Source: Bacteroidales bacterium UBA4293 (GTDB taxonomy: Bacteria; Bacteroidota; Bacteroidia; Bacteroidales; Bacteroidaceae). From it: a stretch of 64,000 bases of DNA. Below are positions 7,685 through 16,243 of this stretch, in pieces. The position numbers and the translations under genes were made by a program. Under the pieces are notes generated by a model. The model saw nothing but the letters and a program-made list of their open reading frames with translations, did no database searches and was not told the DNA's origin. Location of the stretch: assembly GCA_002395835.1 (NCBI GenBank), contig DGVD01000018.1, positions 344,468 to 408,467 on the forward strand, given 5' to 3'. Positions within the stretch are counted from its first letter, which is position 1, and each line of letters starts with the position of its first letter.

Positions 7685-9148
7685 ATGAAAATCGGCTTTG
7701 ACAATGACAAGTATGTAAAGATTCAGTCTGAGCATATCAAAGAGCGCATCGCTCAATTTGGCAATAAACTTTATTTGGAACTGGGAGGCAAGTTGTTTGA
7801 TGACAACCATGCAGCTCGTGTTCTGCCAGGTTTCCAGCCTGACAGCAAACTTCGTATGCTTTCCCAATTAAGCGACAGTCTGGAAATAATCATTGTCATC
7901 AGTGCCGAGGATATCGTCAAAAATAAAGTTCGAGCAGACTTAGGTATTACCTATGACGAAGATGTGCTTCGCTTACGAAGTGAATTCATGAACCGTGGAT
8001 TTCTGGTAAGTTCCGTAGTCATTACCCATTACAATGGGCAGATTGCAGCTGATATTTTCCATAAGCGTTTGGAACGCATGGGAATAAAGTCTTATTTCCA
8101 TTATCTCATTGACGGGTATCCGCATAATGTAACACTCATAGCCAGTGATGAAGGTTTTGGTAAGAATGATTATATAGAAACCACACGACCACTGGTCGTT
8201 GTAACGGCTCCAGGCCCTGGAAGCGGTAAGTTTGCTGTTTGCTTAAGCCAACTTTACAATGAGAACAAACGAGGCATTGTGGCAGGTTATGCTAAATTCG
8301 AAACTTTCCCAGTTTGGAACCTCCCTTTGAAGCATCCGGTAAACATCGCTTATGAAGCCGCCACTGCCGACCTTAACGATGTAAATATGATTGACCCGTT
8401 CCATTTGGAGGCTTACCAGAAAGTTGCCATCAATTATAATCGAGATGTAGAAATATTCCCGGTGCTTAATGCCCTATTCGAAGGTATTTTCGGTAAGAGC
8501 ATCTACAAATCACCCACAGATATGGGAGTGAATATGGTTGGTTTCTGTATCAGTGATGATGAGGTATGCTGTGAGGCATCCAAACAAGAAATTATCCGAC
8601 GTTATTATGACGCACTGAACAAGATGGCCAATGGTGCAGGAAATGAGGCTGAAATCAACAAAATAAAAGTGCTCTTCCAACAAGGCAAGATAGATACAAA
8701 CTATCGCAAGGTTACAGTTGCAGCTCACAAAAGAAGAGAGGATGAGGGTGGCATCCCTTGTGCAGCAATAGAACTGGAAGACGGAACCATTATCACTTCT
8801 AAGAGTAGTAGCTTGCTAGGGCCAAGCGCTGCACTTATTCTCAATGCCACAAAACATCTGGCAGGTGTGGATCACCATGTAAAACTCATTCCACAAACCC
8901 TCATCGAGCCCATTCAAAAGACAAAAGTGGACTATTTAGGTGGTCATAACCCACGTCTACACACAGATGAAGTCTTAGTCACTCTTTCTGTTTTAAGTAG
9001 AATAGATGAAAACTGTAAACATGCTTTGGAACAGTTACCTAAATTCCGGGGTTGCCAAGTACATACGACAGTAATGCTTAGTGAAATAGACCGGAAGATA
9101 TTCAAAAAATTAGGAGTAAATCTAACTTGTGATCCCGTTAGAAAATAA
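7685..9148 (+). CDS. DUF1846 family protein
   Basis: A 487-residue protein that matches DUF1846 over its whole length, beginning KIGFDNDKYVKIQSEHIKERI and containing the glycine-rich TAPGPGSGKFAVCLSQLYN near residue 176, which is a P-loop-like element. Family members are about 490-500 residues and cytoplasmic; a structure is known but no activity is firmly assigned, so the role here is open. It is a single-gene unit with its own promoter and a strong hairpin that starts at the stop codon. Confidence 0.88.
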   Translation: MKIGFDNDKYVKIQSEHIKERIAQFGNKLYLELGGKLFDDNHAARVLPGFQPDSKLRMLSQLSDSLEIIIVISAEDIVKNKVRADLGITYDEDVLRLRSEFMNRGFLVSSVVITHYNGQIAADIFHKRLERMGIKSYFHYLIDGYPHNVTLIASDEGFGKNDYIETTRPLVVVTAPGPGSGKFAVCLSQLYNENKRGIVAGYAKFETFPVWNLPLKHPVNIAYEAATADLNDVNMIDPFHLEAYQKVAINYNRDVEIFPVLNALFEGIFGKSIYKSPTDMGVNMVGFCISDDEVCCEASKQEIIRRYYDALNKMANGAGNEAEINKIKVLFQQGKIDTNYRKVTVAAHKRREDEGGIPCAAIELEDGTIITSKSSSLLGPSAALILNATKHLAGVDHHVKLIPQTLIEPIQKTKVDYLGGHNPRLHTDEVLVTLSVLSRIDENCKHALEQLPKFRGCQVHTTVMLSEIDRKIFKKLGVNLTCDPVRK

Positions 9149-9175
9149 AGAGAGGCGGTAAATACCGCCTCTCTT
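9148..9175. terminator. Bidirectional terminator between DUF1846 and the kinase gene
   Basis: Perfect 13-base arms (9148-9160 and 9163-9175) with a two-base gap lie between two convergent stops, so one hairpin can serve both strands. The purine-rich left arm and pyrimidine-rich right arm give a short T run on each strand. Confidence 0.75.
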
Positions 9176-9176
9176 G

Positions 9177-9998
9177 CTAATTATAAATACGTTCATGCAT
9201 ACTTTTATCTTCCATAAAACAAGGATGTACTGGCCCAAATCCCTTGCCGAAAACGTATTCAGCACCTAAGCTAATCGCCCTACTTATAAATTCCTCTCCC
9301 TTAGCTAATGCATCATTGAGGGGATAACCCTTTGCCAGATAAGTTGCTATGGCAGAACTAAAAGAATCTCCCGTCCCATTCACATTGTGCGTGTCAATCC
9401 AAGGCTTGGTAAAGACCTTGACTTCACCTGTCTTATGGTTATAAAGATAGTCGCTCTGCTGGTTTCCTATCCGGATAGATTTTATAACAGCAGAACAACC
9501 CCACTTTCCAAATTCACGTATTTCCTGTGAAACATTTACTAATGGATGACCTAGTAGCACCTCAGCTTCACGCCGATTCGGTGTAATAAGAGTGGCCAAT
9601 GGGAACAAATCGTTCTTGTAAGCATCAATAGACTCCGTGCTAACCAAGACCTCCCCATTAGAATTTACAACCACAGGATCCACAATCAAAGGCACACTCG
9701 GGTACTTTTTCAGTAGTTTTGCTACAGCCTTTATAATTTCAGGACGAGGCATCACACCTGTTTTAATGCAACGTGCACCTACATCACCAAGAAAAGACTC
9801 TGCCTGAGAAATAATTAAGTCAGTAGGCAAAGGCGTTATACTTTTTACGTGACTGGTGTCCTCATCCACAATACAAGTGAGGGCACAAGCGGCATAACCT
9901 CCACAAGCAGTAATAGCCTTAATATCTGCCTGCATGCCTGCAGAGCCTAAAGGCTCACTCCCGGCAATTAAGAACACAATGTCTAGTGACTTCTTCAT
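9177..9998 (-). CDS. ThiD/PdxK-like phosphomethylpyrimidine or pyridoxine kinase
   Basis: A ribokinase-like fold kinase of 273 residues. The N-terminal FLIAGSEPLGSAGMQADIKA matches the ThiD motif and NGTGDSFSSAIA near the C-terminus is the ATP-binding anion hole with the catalytic aspartate. ThiD normally has GTGCTxSAAIA, so the GTGDSFS form leans toward pyridoxal-kinase-like members; both substrates are possible. The ATG at 9998 is chosen because the upstream ATG at 10025 lies inside the -7 box. The gene is monocistronic and convergent with DUF1846. Confidence 0.78.
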   Translation of the reverse strand: MKKSLDIVFLIAGSEPLGSAGMQADIKAITACGGYAACALTCIVDEDTSHVKSITPLPTDLIISQAESFLGDVGARCIKTGVMPRPEIIKAVAKLLKKYPSVPLIVDPVVVNSNGEVLVSTESIDAYKNDLFPLATLITPNRREAEVLLGHPLVNVSQEIREFGKWGCSAVIKSIRIGNQQSDYLYNHKTGEVKVFTKPWIDTHNVNGTGDSFSSAIATYLAKGYPLNDALAKGEEFISRAISLGAEYVFGKGFGPVHPCFMEDKSMHERIYN

Positions 9999-10022
9999 GT
10001 CAAATTCAATTAATATGGGCCG

Positions 10023-10030
10023 CAAATTTA
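10023..10030 (-). promoter_or_regulatory. -7 box TAAATTTG of the kinase gene
   Basis: On the minus strand TAAATTTG lies 24 bases before the ATG at 9998, giving a leader of about 18 bases and ruling out the upstream in-frame ATG. Confidence 0.6.
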
Positions 10031-10055
10031 CGATTTTATTTTGATTTCTTTTATA

Positions 10056-10087
10056 TTTGGCTCTTCAATTAAAAAGATTTATATTTG
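10056..10087 (+). promoter_or_regulatory. Promoter of the M18 gene (TTTG, 20 bases, TATATTTG)
   Basis: TTTG at 10056-10059 and TATATTTG at 10080-10087 are 20 bases apart, a textbook Bacteroides sigma-ABfr promoter. The leader to the ATG at 10110 is about 17 bases. Confidence 0.75.
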
Positions 10088-10109
10088 CAAAAAGTAAAAA
10101 CCAAATATT

Positions 10110-11402
10110 ATGATTCAAAGTCTTATTGATTTTCTCAACAATTCTCCTGTCAACTTTTTAGCAGTGAAAAACATTGCTGACCGATTAGAAGAAGCAGGGT
10201 TTCAACGGCTCGATGCAACCGAACAAATTTCCGACCTTCAGCCAGGTGATCAGTTTTACCTAACAAAAAATGATTCTTCCATTTATGCCTTCCGATTAGG
10301 AGAGCAGACACTAGGGGAAGGCGGTTTCCATATCATTTGTGCTCACTGTGATTCCCCAACCTTCAGAATTAAGCCCAATGCTGAGATGATAGGAGAAGGT
10401 GGAGTTGTCCGCTTGAATACCGAAGTTTATGGAGGCCCAATACTTTCCACTTGGTTTGACCGCCCACTTAGCCTAGCAGGACGAGTTATTCTGAAAACGG
10501 ATGATCCACTACATCCCATTACGAAATTACTTCACATCAAACGGCCTTTATTACAGATTCCTAATCTAGCCATACACTTCAATCGCCAAGTAAACGACGG
10601 AGTCAAACTAAGTAAGCAAAAAGATACACTACCCATCCTTGGCATAATAACCAGTAGCCTAGAACGTGAAAACATCCTTTTAAATATTATCAGTGAAGAA
10701 CTGGATGTAGAGATTGAAGACATTTTGGACTTCGACCTTTATCTGTATGATTTCACTCCATCTTGTACTTTTGGCCTACACAACGAGTTCATTTCAAGTG
10801 GACGATTAGACGACCTTTCCATGGTTCATGCCGGATTAGAAGCACTTCTCCAGGCACAGCCATCCATTCCCGAAACTACACAGGTTCTGGCTATCTTTGA
10901 CAATGAAGAGACTGGTTCTCAGACTAAACAAGGTGCAGGAAGTCCATTCTTAAGCCATCTGCTCCAACGAATAAATTTAACTGAAGGTGGCACACCGGAG
11001 GATTACTTCCGAGCTATTGAAAAAGCATTCATGATATCTGCTGACAATGCACATGCCTGGCATCCTAATTATCCTGAGAAAATGGACCCGACCAATCATC
11101 CTTTAATGGGAAACGGTCCTGTAATTAAGTTTAACGCTGCCCAGAAATATGCAAGTGATGCGGTTTCTGCAGCTATCTTTGCCAGCATCTGTGAAAAAGC
11201 TGGTGTACCCTGCCAGCGGTTCGTTAATCACAGTGACATTGCAGGTGGCAGTACTTTAGGGAATATTCTGGCCTCTTCTCTCCCACTACGCGGTGTGGAT
11301 ATGGGTAATCCTATCTGGGGTATGCATAGTTGCCGTGAAACAGGCTCAGTAGCAGACCATAATTATTGCATCCGTGCTTTTCGTCAATTTTATGAATTAT
11401 GA
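10110..11402 (+). CDS. M18 family aminopeptidase
   Basis: A 430-residue cytosolic metallo-aminopeptidase. The dizinc site is seen in IICAHCDSPTF (His, Asp), FDNEETGSQ (catalytic Glu pair), SADNAHAWHPN and the late NHSDIAGGSTLG. The M18 family removes N-terminal acidic or other residues from peptides; members form tetrahedral dodecamers. Length and motif order are normal. The stop overlaps the start of DUF2461 by four bases (ATGA), so the two are translationally coupled. Confidence 0.9.
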   Translation: MIQSLIDFLNNSPVNFLAVKNIADRLEEAGFQRLDATEQISDLQPGDQFYLTKNDSSIYAFRLGEQTLGEGGFHIICAHCDSPTFRIKPNAEMIGEGGVVRLNTEVYGGPILSTWFDRPLSLAGRVILKTDDPLHPITKLLHIKRPLLQIPNLAIHFNRQVNDGVKLSKQKDTLPILGIITSSLERENILLNIISEELDVEIEDILDFDLYLYDFTPSCTFGLHNEFISSGRLDDLSMVHAGLEALLQAQPSIPETTQVLAIFDNEETGSQTKQGAGSPFLSHLLQRINLTEGGTPEDYFRAIEKAFMISADNAHAWHPNYPEKMDPTNHPLMGNGPVIKFNAAQKYASDAVSAAIFASICEKAGVPCQRFVNHSDIAGGSTLGNILASSLPLRGVDMGNPIWGMHSCRETGSVADHNYCIRAFRQFYEL

Positions 11403-12097
11403 AAAAATATAACAACAGTCCTGGAGGAAGAGTTTTAAACTTTATCCGAGAACTTTCTAATCACAATAACCGCGAATGGTTTGCAGAGCATAAAGCTGAT
11501 TACGAAGAGGCCAAAGCACTCTTTGAACAGATGGTGCAAGACGCCATTCTTCGTATATCCACTTTCGACAAGAGTGTAGAAATGCTTCAACCGAAAGACT
11601 GCACTTATCGAATTTACCGAGATATCCGCTTTAGCGAAGACAAAAGTCCATTCAAACGGCACATGGGGGCCTACATCTGTGCCCGTGGCAAGCAATCAAT
11701 ACACGGAGGATACTACATCCATCTCCAACCCGAAGGATGTTTATTGGCTGGTGGTTGCTATTATTTCCCTCCCAAATTGCTTCAACAGGTTCGCCATACC
11801 ATCATTGACAATATAGATGAGTACCGAGCCATAGTGGACTCTCCAGAGTTTAAAAAATACTATCCTGTCATTGGTGAGGAACAGTTAAAAGGAGCCCCTA
11901 AAGGCTTTAAAAAAGACAATCCTTACTTAAAATACATTCAGCCAAAGCAGTATGACACCATGTATGCTGTTCCTGATGAGTTCTTTTGTTCTCCGGATTG
12001 GCTAGATAACCTGGAAAATGCGTTCCGCCCTTTGAAAAAATTCTTGGATTTTATCAACTATCCTGTAGACGAATATTTAGATAATAATAATGACTAA
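11399..12097 (+). CDS. DUF2461 family protein
   Basis: A 232-residue protein matching DUF2461 (TIGR02453): FIRELSNHNNREWFAEHKADYEEAK at the start, then YRIYRDIRFSEDKSPFKRHMGAYI and the GGYYIHLQPEGCLLAGG core. The family is widespread and soluble, with no proven function; the conserved arginine and aspartate residues suggest an enzyme or nucleic-acid-binding role. It is coupled to the M18 gene by overlap and lies 18 bases before the GH20 gene. Confidence 0.88.
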   Translation: MKKYNNSPGGRVLNFIRELSNHNNREWFAEHKADYEEAKALFEQMVQDAILRISTFDKSVEMLQPKDCTYRIYRDIRFSEDKSPFKRHMGAYICARGKQSIHGGYYIHLQPEGCLLAGGCYYFPPKLLQQVRHTIIDNIDEYRAIVDSPEFKKYYPVIGEEQLKGAPKGFKKDNPYLKYIQPKQYDTMYAVPDEFFCSPDWLDNLENAFRPLKKFLDFINYPVDEYLDNNND

Positions 12098-12115
12098 ACC
12101 TATACCTTTTTTTAA

Positions 12116-14461
12116 ATGAAAAAAACATTTCTAACAACATGTGCCATTCTAGGAATGGTCATTAGCTCTTGTACAGATGCACCTGTAGAGCGTGTATGGA
12201 ATGATGGCATCAACATCATACCTCAACCAGTAGAACTTCAAGTGGGACAAGGCCATTTCACACTGACAAATTCCACCTCCATTACTTTCAATGATGAAGG
12301 GCTAAAGCCTGTAGGTACTTTTTTTGCAGAGAAACTATCCAAAGCTACAGGCTATAACATCGCAATTGAAGATAAGGCTCAAAGTACGGGAATCAATATC
12401 GTGCTGGATCCAAAACTAAATTTAGAAGAAGAGGGCTACCATCTCACTGTTACTTCTAGCAATGTAAATCTAGAAGCCAAAACTCCTCAAGGTGCTTTTT
12501 ATGGAATGCAAACATTCCTACAGTTGCTACCTGCTGAGATTGAAAGCCAAAGCAAAATTAAAAATATCGAATGGATAGCTCCTGCAGTAGAAATCACAGA
12601 TTTTCCACGATATAGCTACCGTGGTTTCCATGTAGATCCATGCCGACACTTCTGGACAGTAGAGGAAACCAAGAAAATCATCGATGCAATGTCTCTTTAC
12701 AAAATAAACAAGATGCATTGGCATATTACAGAAGACCAAGGTTGGCGTGTGGAAATCAAGAAATATCCAAAACTTACCGAAGTTGGAGCATACCGCACAG
12801 AAGGTGACGGTAGTAAATATGGAGGATTCTATACCCAAGAAGAAATAAAAGAGATCGTAGCATACGCAGCAGAACGTTGTATTGAGGTAATTCCAGAGGT
12901 CGATCTACCAGGACACATGGCAGCAGCTATAGCTGCATATCCAGACCTTTCTTGTACTGGTATTAAAATTGATCCTAGGATTGTTTGGGGTGTTGAAGAT
13001 ATCGTTATGTGCCCTGGAAAAGAAAACATGTTCACTTTCCTACAAGACGTATTTGATGAGTTAGCCCCATTATTCCCTAGCAAATACTTCCACGTGGGAG
13101 GAGATGAGTGTCCAAAAAGTGAATGGAAGAAATGCCCGCTCTGCCAAGCTAGAATTAAGACAGAAGGCATCAAGGCCAAGAATGGATACACTGCAGAACA
13201 AGGTTTGCAGTCATATGTACTACATCGTGTAGAGCAGATGCTGACTAAACATGGTAAGAAAATCATCGGTTGGGATGAAATCTTAGAAGGAGGTCTGAGC
13301 CCAGAATCTACAGTTATGTCATGGAGAGGAACTGAAGGAGGCATTTCAGCAGCAGTTCAAGGTCACGATGCTATTATGTCTCCAGCATCTGATGGCTTAT
13401 ACTTAGATAATTTTCAGGGAGATCCAAAGATTAGCCCTGTTGCCATAGGTGGTTTCTCTACTCTGAAGAGAGTATATAGTTATAACCCTACTCCAGACAC
13501 TTTGAAAGTATTAAATATGGATCACCATATCATTGGTGTTCAAGGAAATGTTTGGTCGGAATACCTTCCTACTGCAGATATTATGGAATACCGAATGTTC
13601 CCACGTATTCTAGCTGTAGCTGAAGTTGGGTGGACCCCTAACGAGAAGAAAGATTACGATGACTTTGAACGTCGTTTGAATAATACTCTAGTCCGTCTGG
13701 ATTATCATAACATCAACTATTATATACCACAGCCAGAGCAGCCAAATGGTTCTTGTAATTTCGTAGCATTTACAGATTCTGCCAAATTAGAATTTACTAC
13801 CAGCTATCCACATACTATTGTCTACACCCTAGATGGCAGTGATCCGAAAGCTGGTTCTAATGAATATAAAGAACCTATCATTCTCAAAGATAGTAAGACT
13901 CTTAAGATTTGCACTCTTTTGCCAAGTGGTAAAACAAGCCCTATTCGTACCATTACTGTTGAAAAGCAGGAGCTATCACCAGCCACAGTCTTAGAGGCAA
14001 AACAACCTGGTCTTAAGATGAAGAAGACCTATGGTTATTATCTAAATTCTAAGGAACTTGAAAAAGCTACAGAGTGGGAAGAAGTAACCATTAAGAGCAC
14101 CTTCGATATCAGAAGCCAAGAACCTACTACTGAGTCAATGCGTGATGCTAAGTATTACAGTGCCATAGCAGAAGGTTTTGTAGATATACCTGAAGATGGT
14201 GTTTACTTCATAAGTAGCAACAATGATGAAGTATGGATTGATAATAAATTATTAATAAACAATGCCAATGAAGTCAAGCGTTTCTCACATCATGACACCT
14301 CCATGGCCTTAGCCAAAGGATTGCATAGCATCAAGATCGTATTTTGTGGAAACATCACAGGTGGTTGGCCAACACAATGGGACGATGCGAGTGTCCAATT
14401 ACGCAAATCAGATGCTGAATGCTTTCAACCAATAAAACCTGAACAATTGTTCTACAAATAA
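12116..14461 (+). CDS. GH20 beta-N-acetylhexosaminidase lipoprotein with C-terminal PA14-like domain
   Basis: A 781-residue exported enzyme. The N-terminus is a lipoprotein signal (lipobox ISSC, Cys about 20). A GH20b N-terminal domain (about 30-155) is followed by the catalytic barrel, with Asp330-Glu331 in GGDECPKSEW as the substrate-assisted catalytic pair. A chitobiase C-terminal-like region (about 555-620, YTLDGSDP) and a PA14-like carbohydrate-binding domain (about 635-770) follow. It should release terminal GlcNAc or GalNAc from host mucin or N-glycans at the cell surface or in the periplasm. It follows DUF2461 by 18 bases and ends at a terminator. Confidence 0.9.
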   Translation: MKKTFLTTCAILGMVISSCTDAPVERVWNDGINIIPQPVELQVGQGHFTLTNSTSITFNDEGLKPVGTFFAEKLSKATGYNIAIEDKAQSTGINIVLDPKLNLEEEGYHLTVTSSNVNLEAKTPQGAFYGMQTFLQLLPAEIESQSKIKNIEWIAPAVEITDFPRYSYRGFHVDPCRHFWTVEETKKIIDAMSLYKINKMHWHITEDQGWRVEIKKYPKLTEVGAYRTEGDGSKYGGFYTQEEIKEIVAYAAERCIEVIPEVDLPGHMAAAIAAYPDLSCTGIKIDPRIVWGVEDIVMCPGKENMFTFLQDVFDELAPLFPSKYFHVGGDECPKSEWKKCPLCQARIKTEGIKAKNGYTAEQGLQSYVLHRVEQMLTKHGKKIIGWDEILEGGLSPESTVMSWRGTEGGISAAVQGHDAIMSPASDGLYLDNFQGDPKISPVAIGGFSTLKRVYSYNPTPDTLKVLNMDHHIIGVQGNVWSEYLPTADIMEYRMFPRILAVAEVGWTPNEKKDYDDFERRLNNTLVRLDYHNINYYIPQPEQPNGSCNFVAFTDSAKLEFTTSYPHTIVYTLDGSDPKAGSNEYKEPIILKDSKTLKICTLLPSGKTSPIRTITVEKQELSPATVLEAKQPGLKMKKTYGYYLNSKELEKATEWEEVTIKSTFDIRSQEPTTESMRDAKYYSAIAEGFVDIPEDGVYFISSNNDEVWIDNKLLINNANEVKRFSHHDTSMALAKGLHSIKIVFCGNITGGWPTQWDDASVQLRKSDAECFQPIKPEQLFYK

Positions 14462-14470
14462 AATTAAATC

Positions 14471-14508
14471 AAAAAAGGAAGGAGCTACTACAGTTCCTTC
14501 CTTTTTTC
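14471..14508. terminator. Terminator between GH20 and DUF1232 genes
   Basis: A purine-rich arm (AAGGAAGGAGCT) and a pyrimidine-rich arm (AGTTCCTTCCTT) pair around a short loop and are bounded by A and T runs, so it can stop transcription from both convergent genes. Confidence 0.7.
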
Positions 14509-14523
14509 TAATCTATTTATCAT

Positions 14524-14922
14524 TTATAAAATACTTTTCAACTCCTCTTCGTCAAACTCTCCAAACCATTCATGTAATTTACTTTTAGCCTTCTGCTCAA
14601 TTTGTTCATTGACATTTGCCTGCACAGAATGATATGCCCAAAGCAAAGCTGCCAAATCATCAGAAAATCCCAAAACAGGAATAGAGTCTGGAATTAGATC
14701 AATAGGAAGGATCAAATAGCCTAAAGCACCTAGAATCTTCAGTTTATCCTCACGACTCACAGTATCACATGTCAGCACATAATACAGCAATAGAGCCAGA
14801 TAAACCACCTTAATCCCCATTTTCTTGGCAAATTTCTTCAGCTTTTCCCAAAATTCTCCCTCAGAAAAGTGTTTAACATACTTTTCCATGTCCTTTTGTG
14901 TCTCATTGTTAGTTTCTTCCAT
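14524..14922 (-). CDS. DUF1232 (YkvA-like) membrane protein
   Basis: A 132-residue protein with the DUF1232 signature: after a helix LALLLYYVLTCDT comes LGALGYLILPIDLIPDSIPVLGFSDDLAALLWAY. The PxDLIPDxxPxxGxxDDL core is diagnostic. Members are small inner-membrane proteins of unknown role. The N-terminal 45 residues are charged and cytoplasmic. A -7 box TAGTTTTG lies at 14955-14962 on the minus strand, about 30 bases before the ATG. It stands alone and is convergent with the GH20 gene. Confidence 0.88.
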   Translation of the reverse strand: MEETNNETQKDMEKYVKHFSEGEFWEKLKKFAKKMGIKVVYLALLLYYVLTCDTVSREDKLKILGALGYLILPIDLIPDSIPVLGFSDDLAALLWAYHSVQANVNEQIEQKAKSKLHEWFGEFDEEELKSIL

Positions 14923-14954
14923 TATAGTCTGTCTTTATTGGTTAAACATAATGA

Positions 14955-14962
14955 CAAAACTA
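14955..14962 (-). promoter_or_regulatory. -7 box TAGTTTTG of the DUF1232 gene
   Basis: TAGTTTTG on the minus strand sits 32 bases upstream of the ATG at 14922. No clear TTTG -33 element was seen. Confidence 0.45.
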
Positions 14963-15078
14963 CAACTAATATGCCAATAACATACCCAATCTGAAACGAA
15001 CTTAAATTATCAACTGCAATTTTAACTTTCATTATCTATTTTAATTACAAGCACAACATTTTATTTTACAAAAAAGAT

Positions 15079-15086
15079 TATATTTG
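15079..15086 (+). promoter_or_regulatory. -7 box TATATTTG of the alpha/beta hydrolase gene
   Basis: TATATTTG is 20 bases before the ATG at 15107; the box is canonical but no TTTG lies at the -33 spacing. Confidence 0.55.
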
Positions 15087-15106
15087 CAACAAAATCATCT
15101 AACTCT

Positions 15107-16036
15107 ATGGATACAGAACTGGATTTTAAACATTTTAAAAAATTTATCGACTCTTATAAACTGGGAGTCTTTCACCTGAACCGTGAGCACAACTTAAGTA
15201 GGAATAGCTTGGAAAGGTTAGCCCTGACTTCTATTTCTGAGATTAAGAACCCACCTCCTAGGCAAGTTGGTTTCTTAGCTACATCTTTCGCCAGTTCTGC
15301 CATTAGCTTTTCCAATGACTTTCTAAAAAGCCTCAGTAAATTTGAAGCTATCCTGAACAACAGCAACCGTGACAAGTTCTTGGCTCGTTACAAAGAACCT
15401 CATACCCTTTTAACTACAAAGATAGAAGATTCCCTTGTTCACGATGCTGCACAAATAGCTCTTCATGTCTATGGAGATGAACAAGATGCAGTTATACCAT
15501 CAGGATGGAAAAAGCAAGAGTTCAAACCTTCTTACAAGCAAAAAAGTGACTTGAAATATGGTCTATATCAAAAAGGAAATCAATACATTTATGCCATTGC
15601 TGGTACAGATAATATAGGAGATTGGGGTACGAATCTTTCACAGTTCTTTTTGGGACAATCTGATGAATACGATGACACTTATGAGATTGTAAAAGAACTT
15701 GTTCAAAAAGTAGACAATCTCATTCTAGTAGGACACTCCAAGGGAGGAGGTCAAGCTGCATACGGAGCCATAAGAATCAATGAAAACGGTAATATAATTA
15801 TAAAAGCCATCACATTTAATCCTATTGGAACTCAGGAGAAACAGCCTGTGGTCAAAGATTACATACAAACCTATATTAATCTGGATGACCCACTAAATCT
15901 GTTTTTAGATTTTATCGGCATCAACCAGGCAGATGGAGTGAGGCACTATCTTTCACCATCAGACGATAACACCGGCTCTATCATCGATGGTCATGACATG
16001 AAAGATGTAATCCGAACACTAAATAGTTTAAAGTAG
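15107..16036 (+). CDS. Lipase-like (Mbeg1/DUF2974-type) alpha/beta hydrolase
   Basis: A 309-residue protein without signal peptide. The nucleophile elbow GHSKGG places the catalytic serine at 211, followed by the helix GQAAYGAI; an aspartate in NLDDPLN and a histidine in IDGHDM are in the right order to finish the triad. The block LYQKGNQYIYAIAGTDNIGDWGTNL is typical of class-3 lipase and Mbeg1-like folds. Substrate (phospholipid, acyl ester or other) is unknown. A terminator separates it from the seven-gene membrane operon that starts 207 bases on, so it is a neighbour rather than a proven member of that system. Confidence 0.75.
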   Translation: MDTELDFKHFKKFIDSYKLGVFHLNREHNLSRNSLERLALTSISEIKNPPPRQVGFLATSFASSAISFSNDFLKSLSKFEAILNNSNRDKFLARYKEPHTLLTTKIEDSLVHDAAQIALHVYGDEQDAVIPSGWKKQEFKPSYKQKSDLKYGLYQKGNQYIYAIAGTDNIGDWGTNLSQFFLGQSDEYDDTYEIVKELVQKVDNLILVGHSKGGGQAAYGAIRINENGNIIIKAITFNPIGTQEKQPVVKDYIQTYINLDDPLNLFLDFIGINQADGVRHYLSPSDDNTGSIIDGHDMKDVIRTLNSLK

Positions 16037-16048
16037 CTATTAATAACG

Positions 16049-16095
16049 AAAGAAAAGAAGCAGTGAGCAAATAATTGTCCACTGCTTTTTCTTTT
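16049..16095 (+). terminator. Terminator after the alpha/beta hydrolase gene
   Basis: The arms AGAAGCAGTG and CACTGCTTTT pair around a 14-base loop, with A-rich and T-rich flanks. It isolates the hydrolase gene from the operon downstream. Confidence 0.7.
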
Positions 16096-16185
16096 ACATT
16101 TGTCTGCACCATTTTCTCTTATTATGGCATATTTATTGTATTAGATATTTAAATAAAAATAACATTAAATGCAGAGATTTTTTTC

Positions 16186-16232
16186 TATCTTTGCCCATAA
16201 TATGATAAAAGGAAACATTAATTCTATCTTTG
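16186..16232 (+). promoter_or_regulatory. Two identical -7 boxes before the membrane operon
   Basis: TATCTTTG occurs at 16186-16193 and again at 16225-16232, each preceded by TTC. The second lies 11 bases before the ATG at 16244, the first 50 bases. Two start sites are therefore possible for the seven-gene operon. No clear TTTG -33 element was seen for either box. Confidence 0.55.
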
Positions 16233-16243
16233 GAAATAGCTAA

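Noticed and set aside
12829..13344. Minus-strand ORF of 171 codons inside the GH20 gene
   Set aside because: It is a shadow of the catalytic-domain coding sequence with no promoter and a proline/serine-rich random composition.
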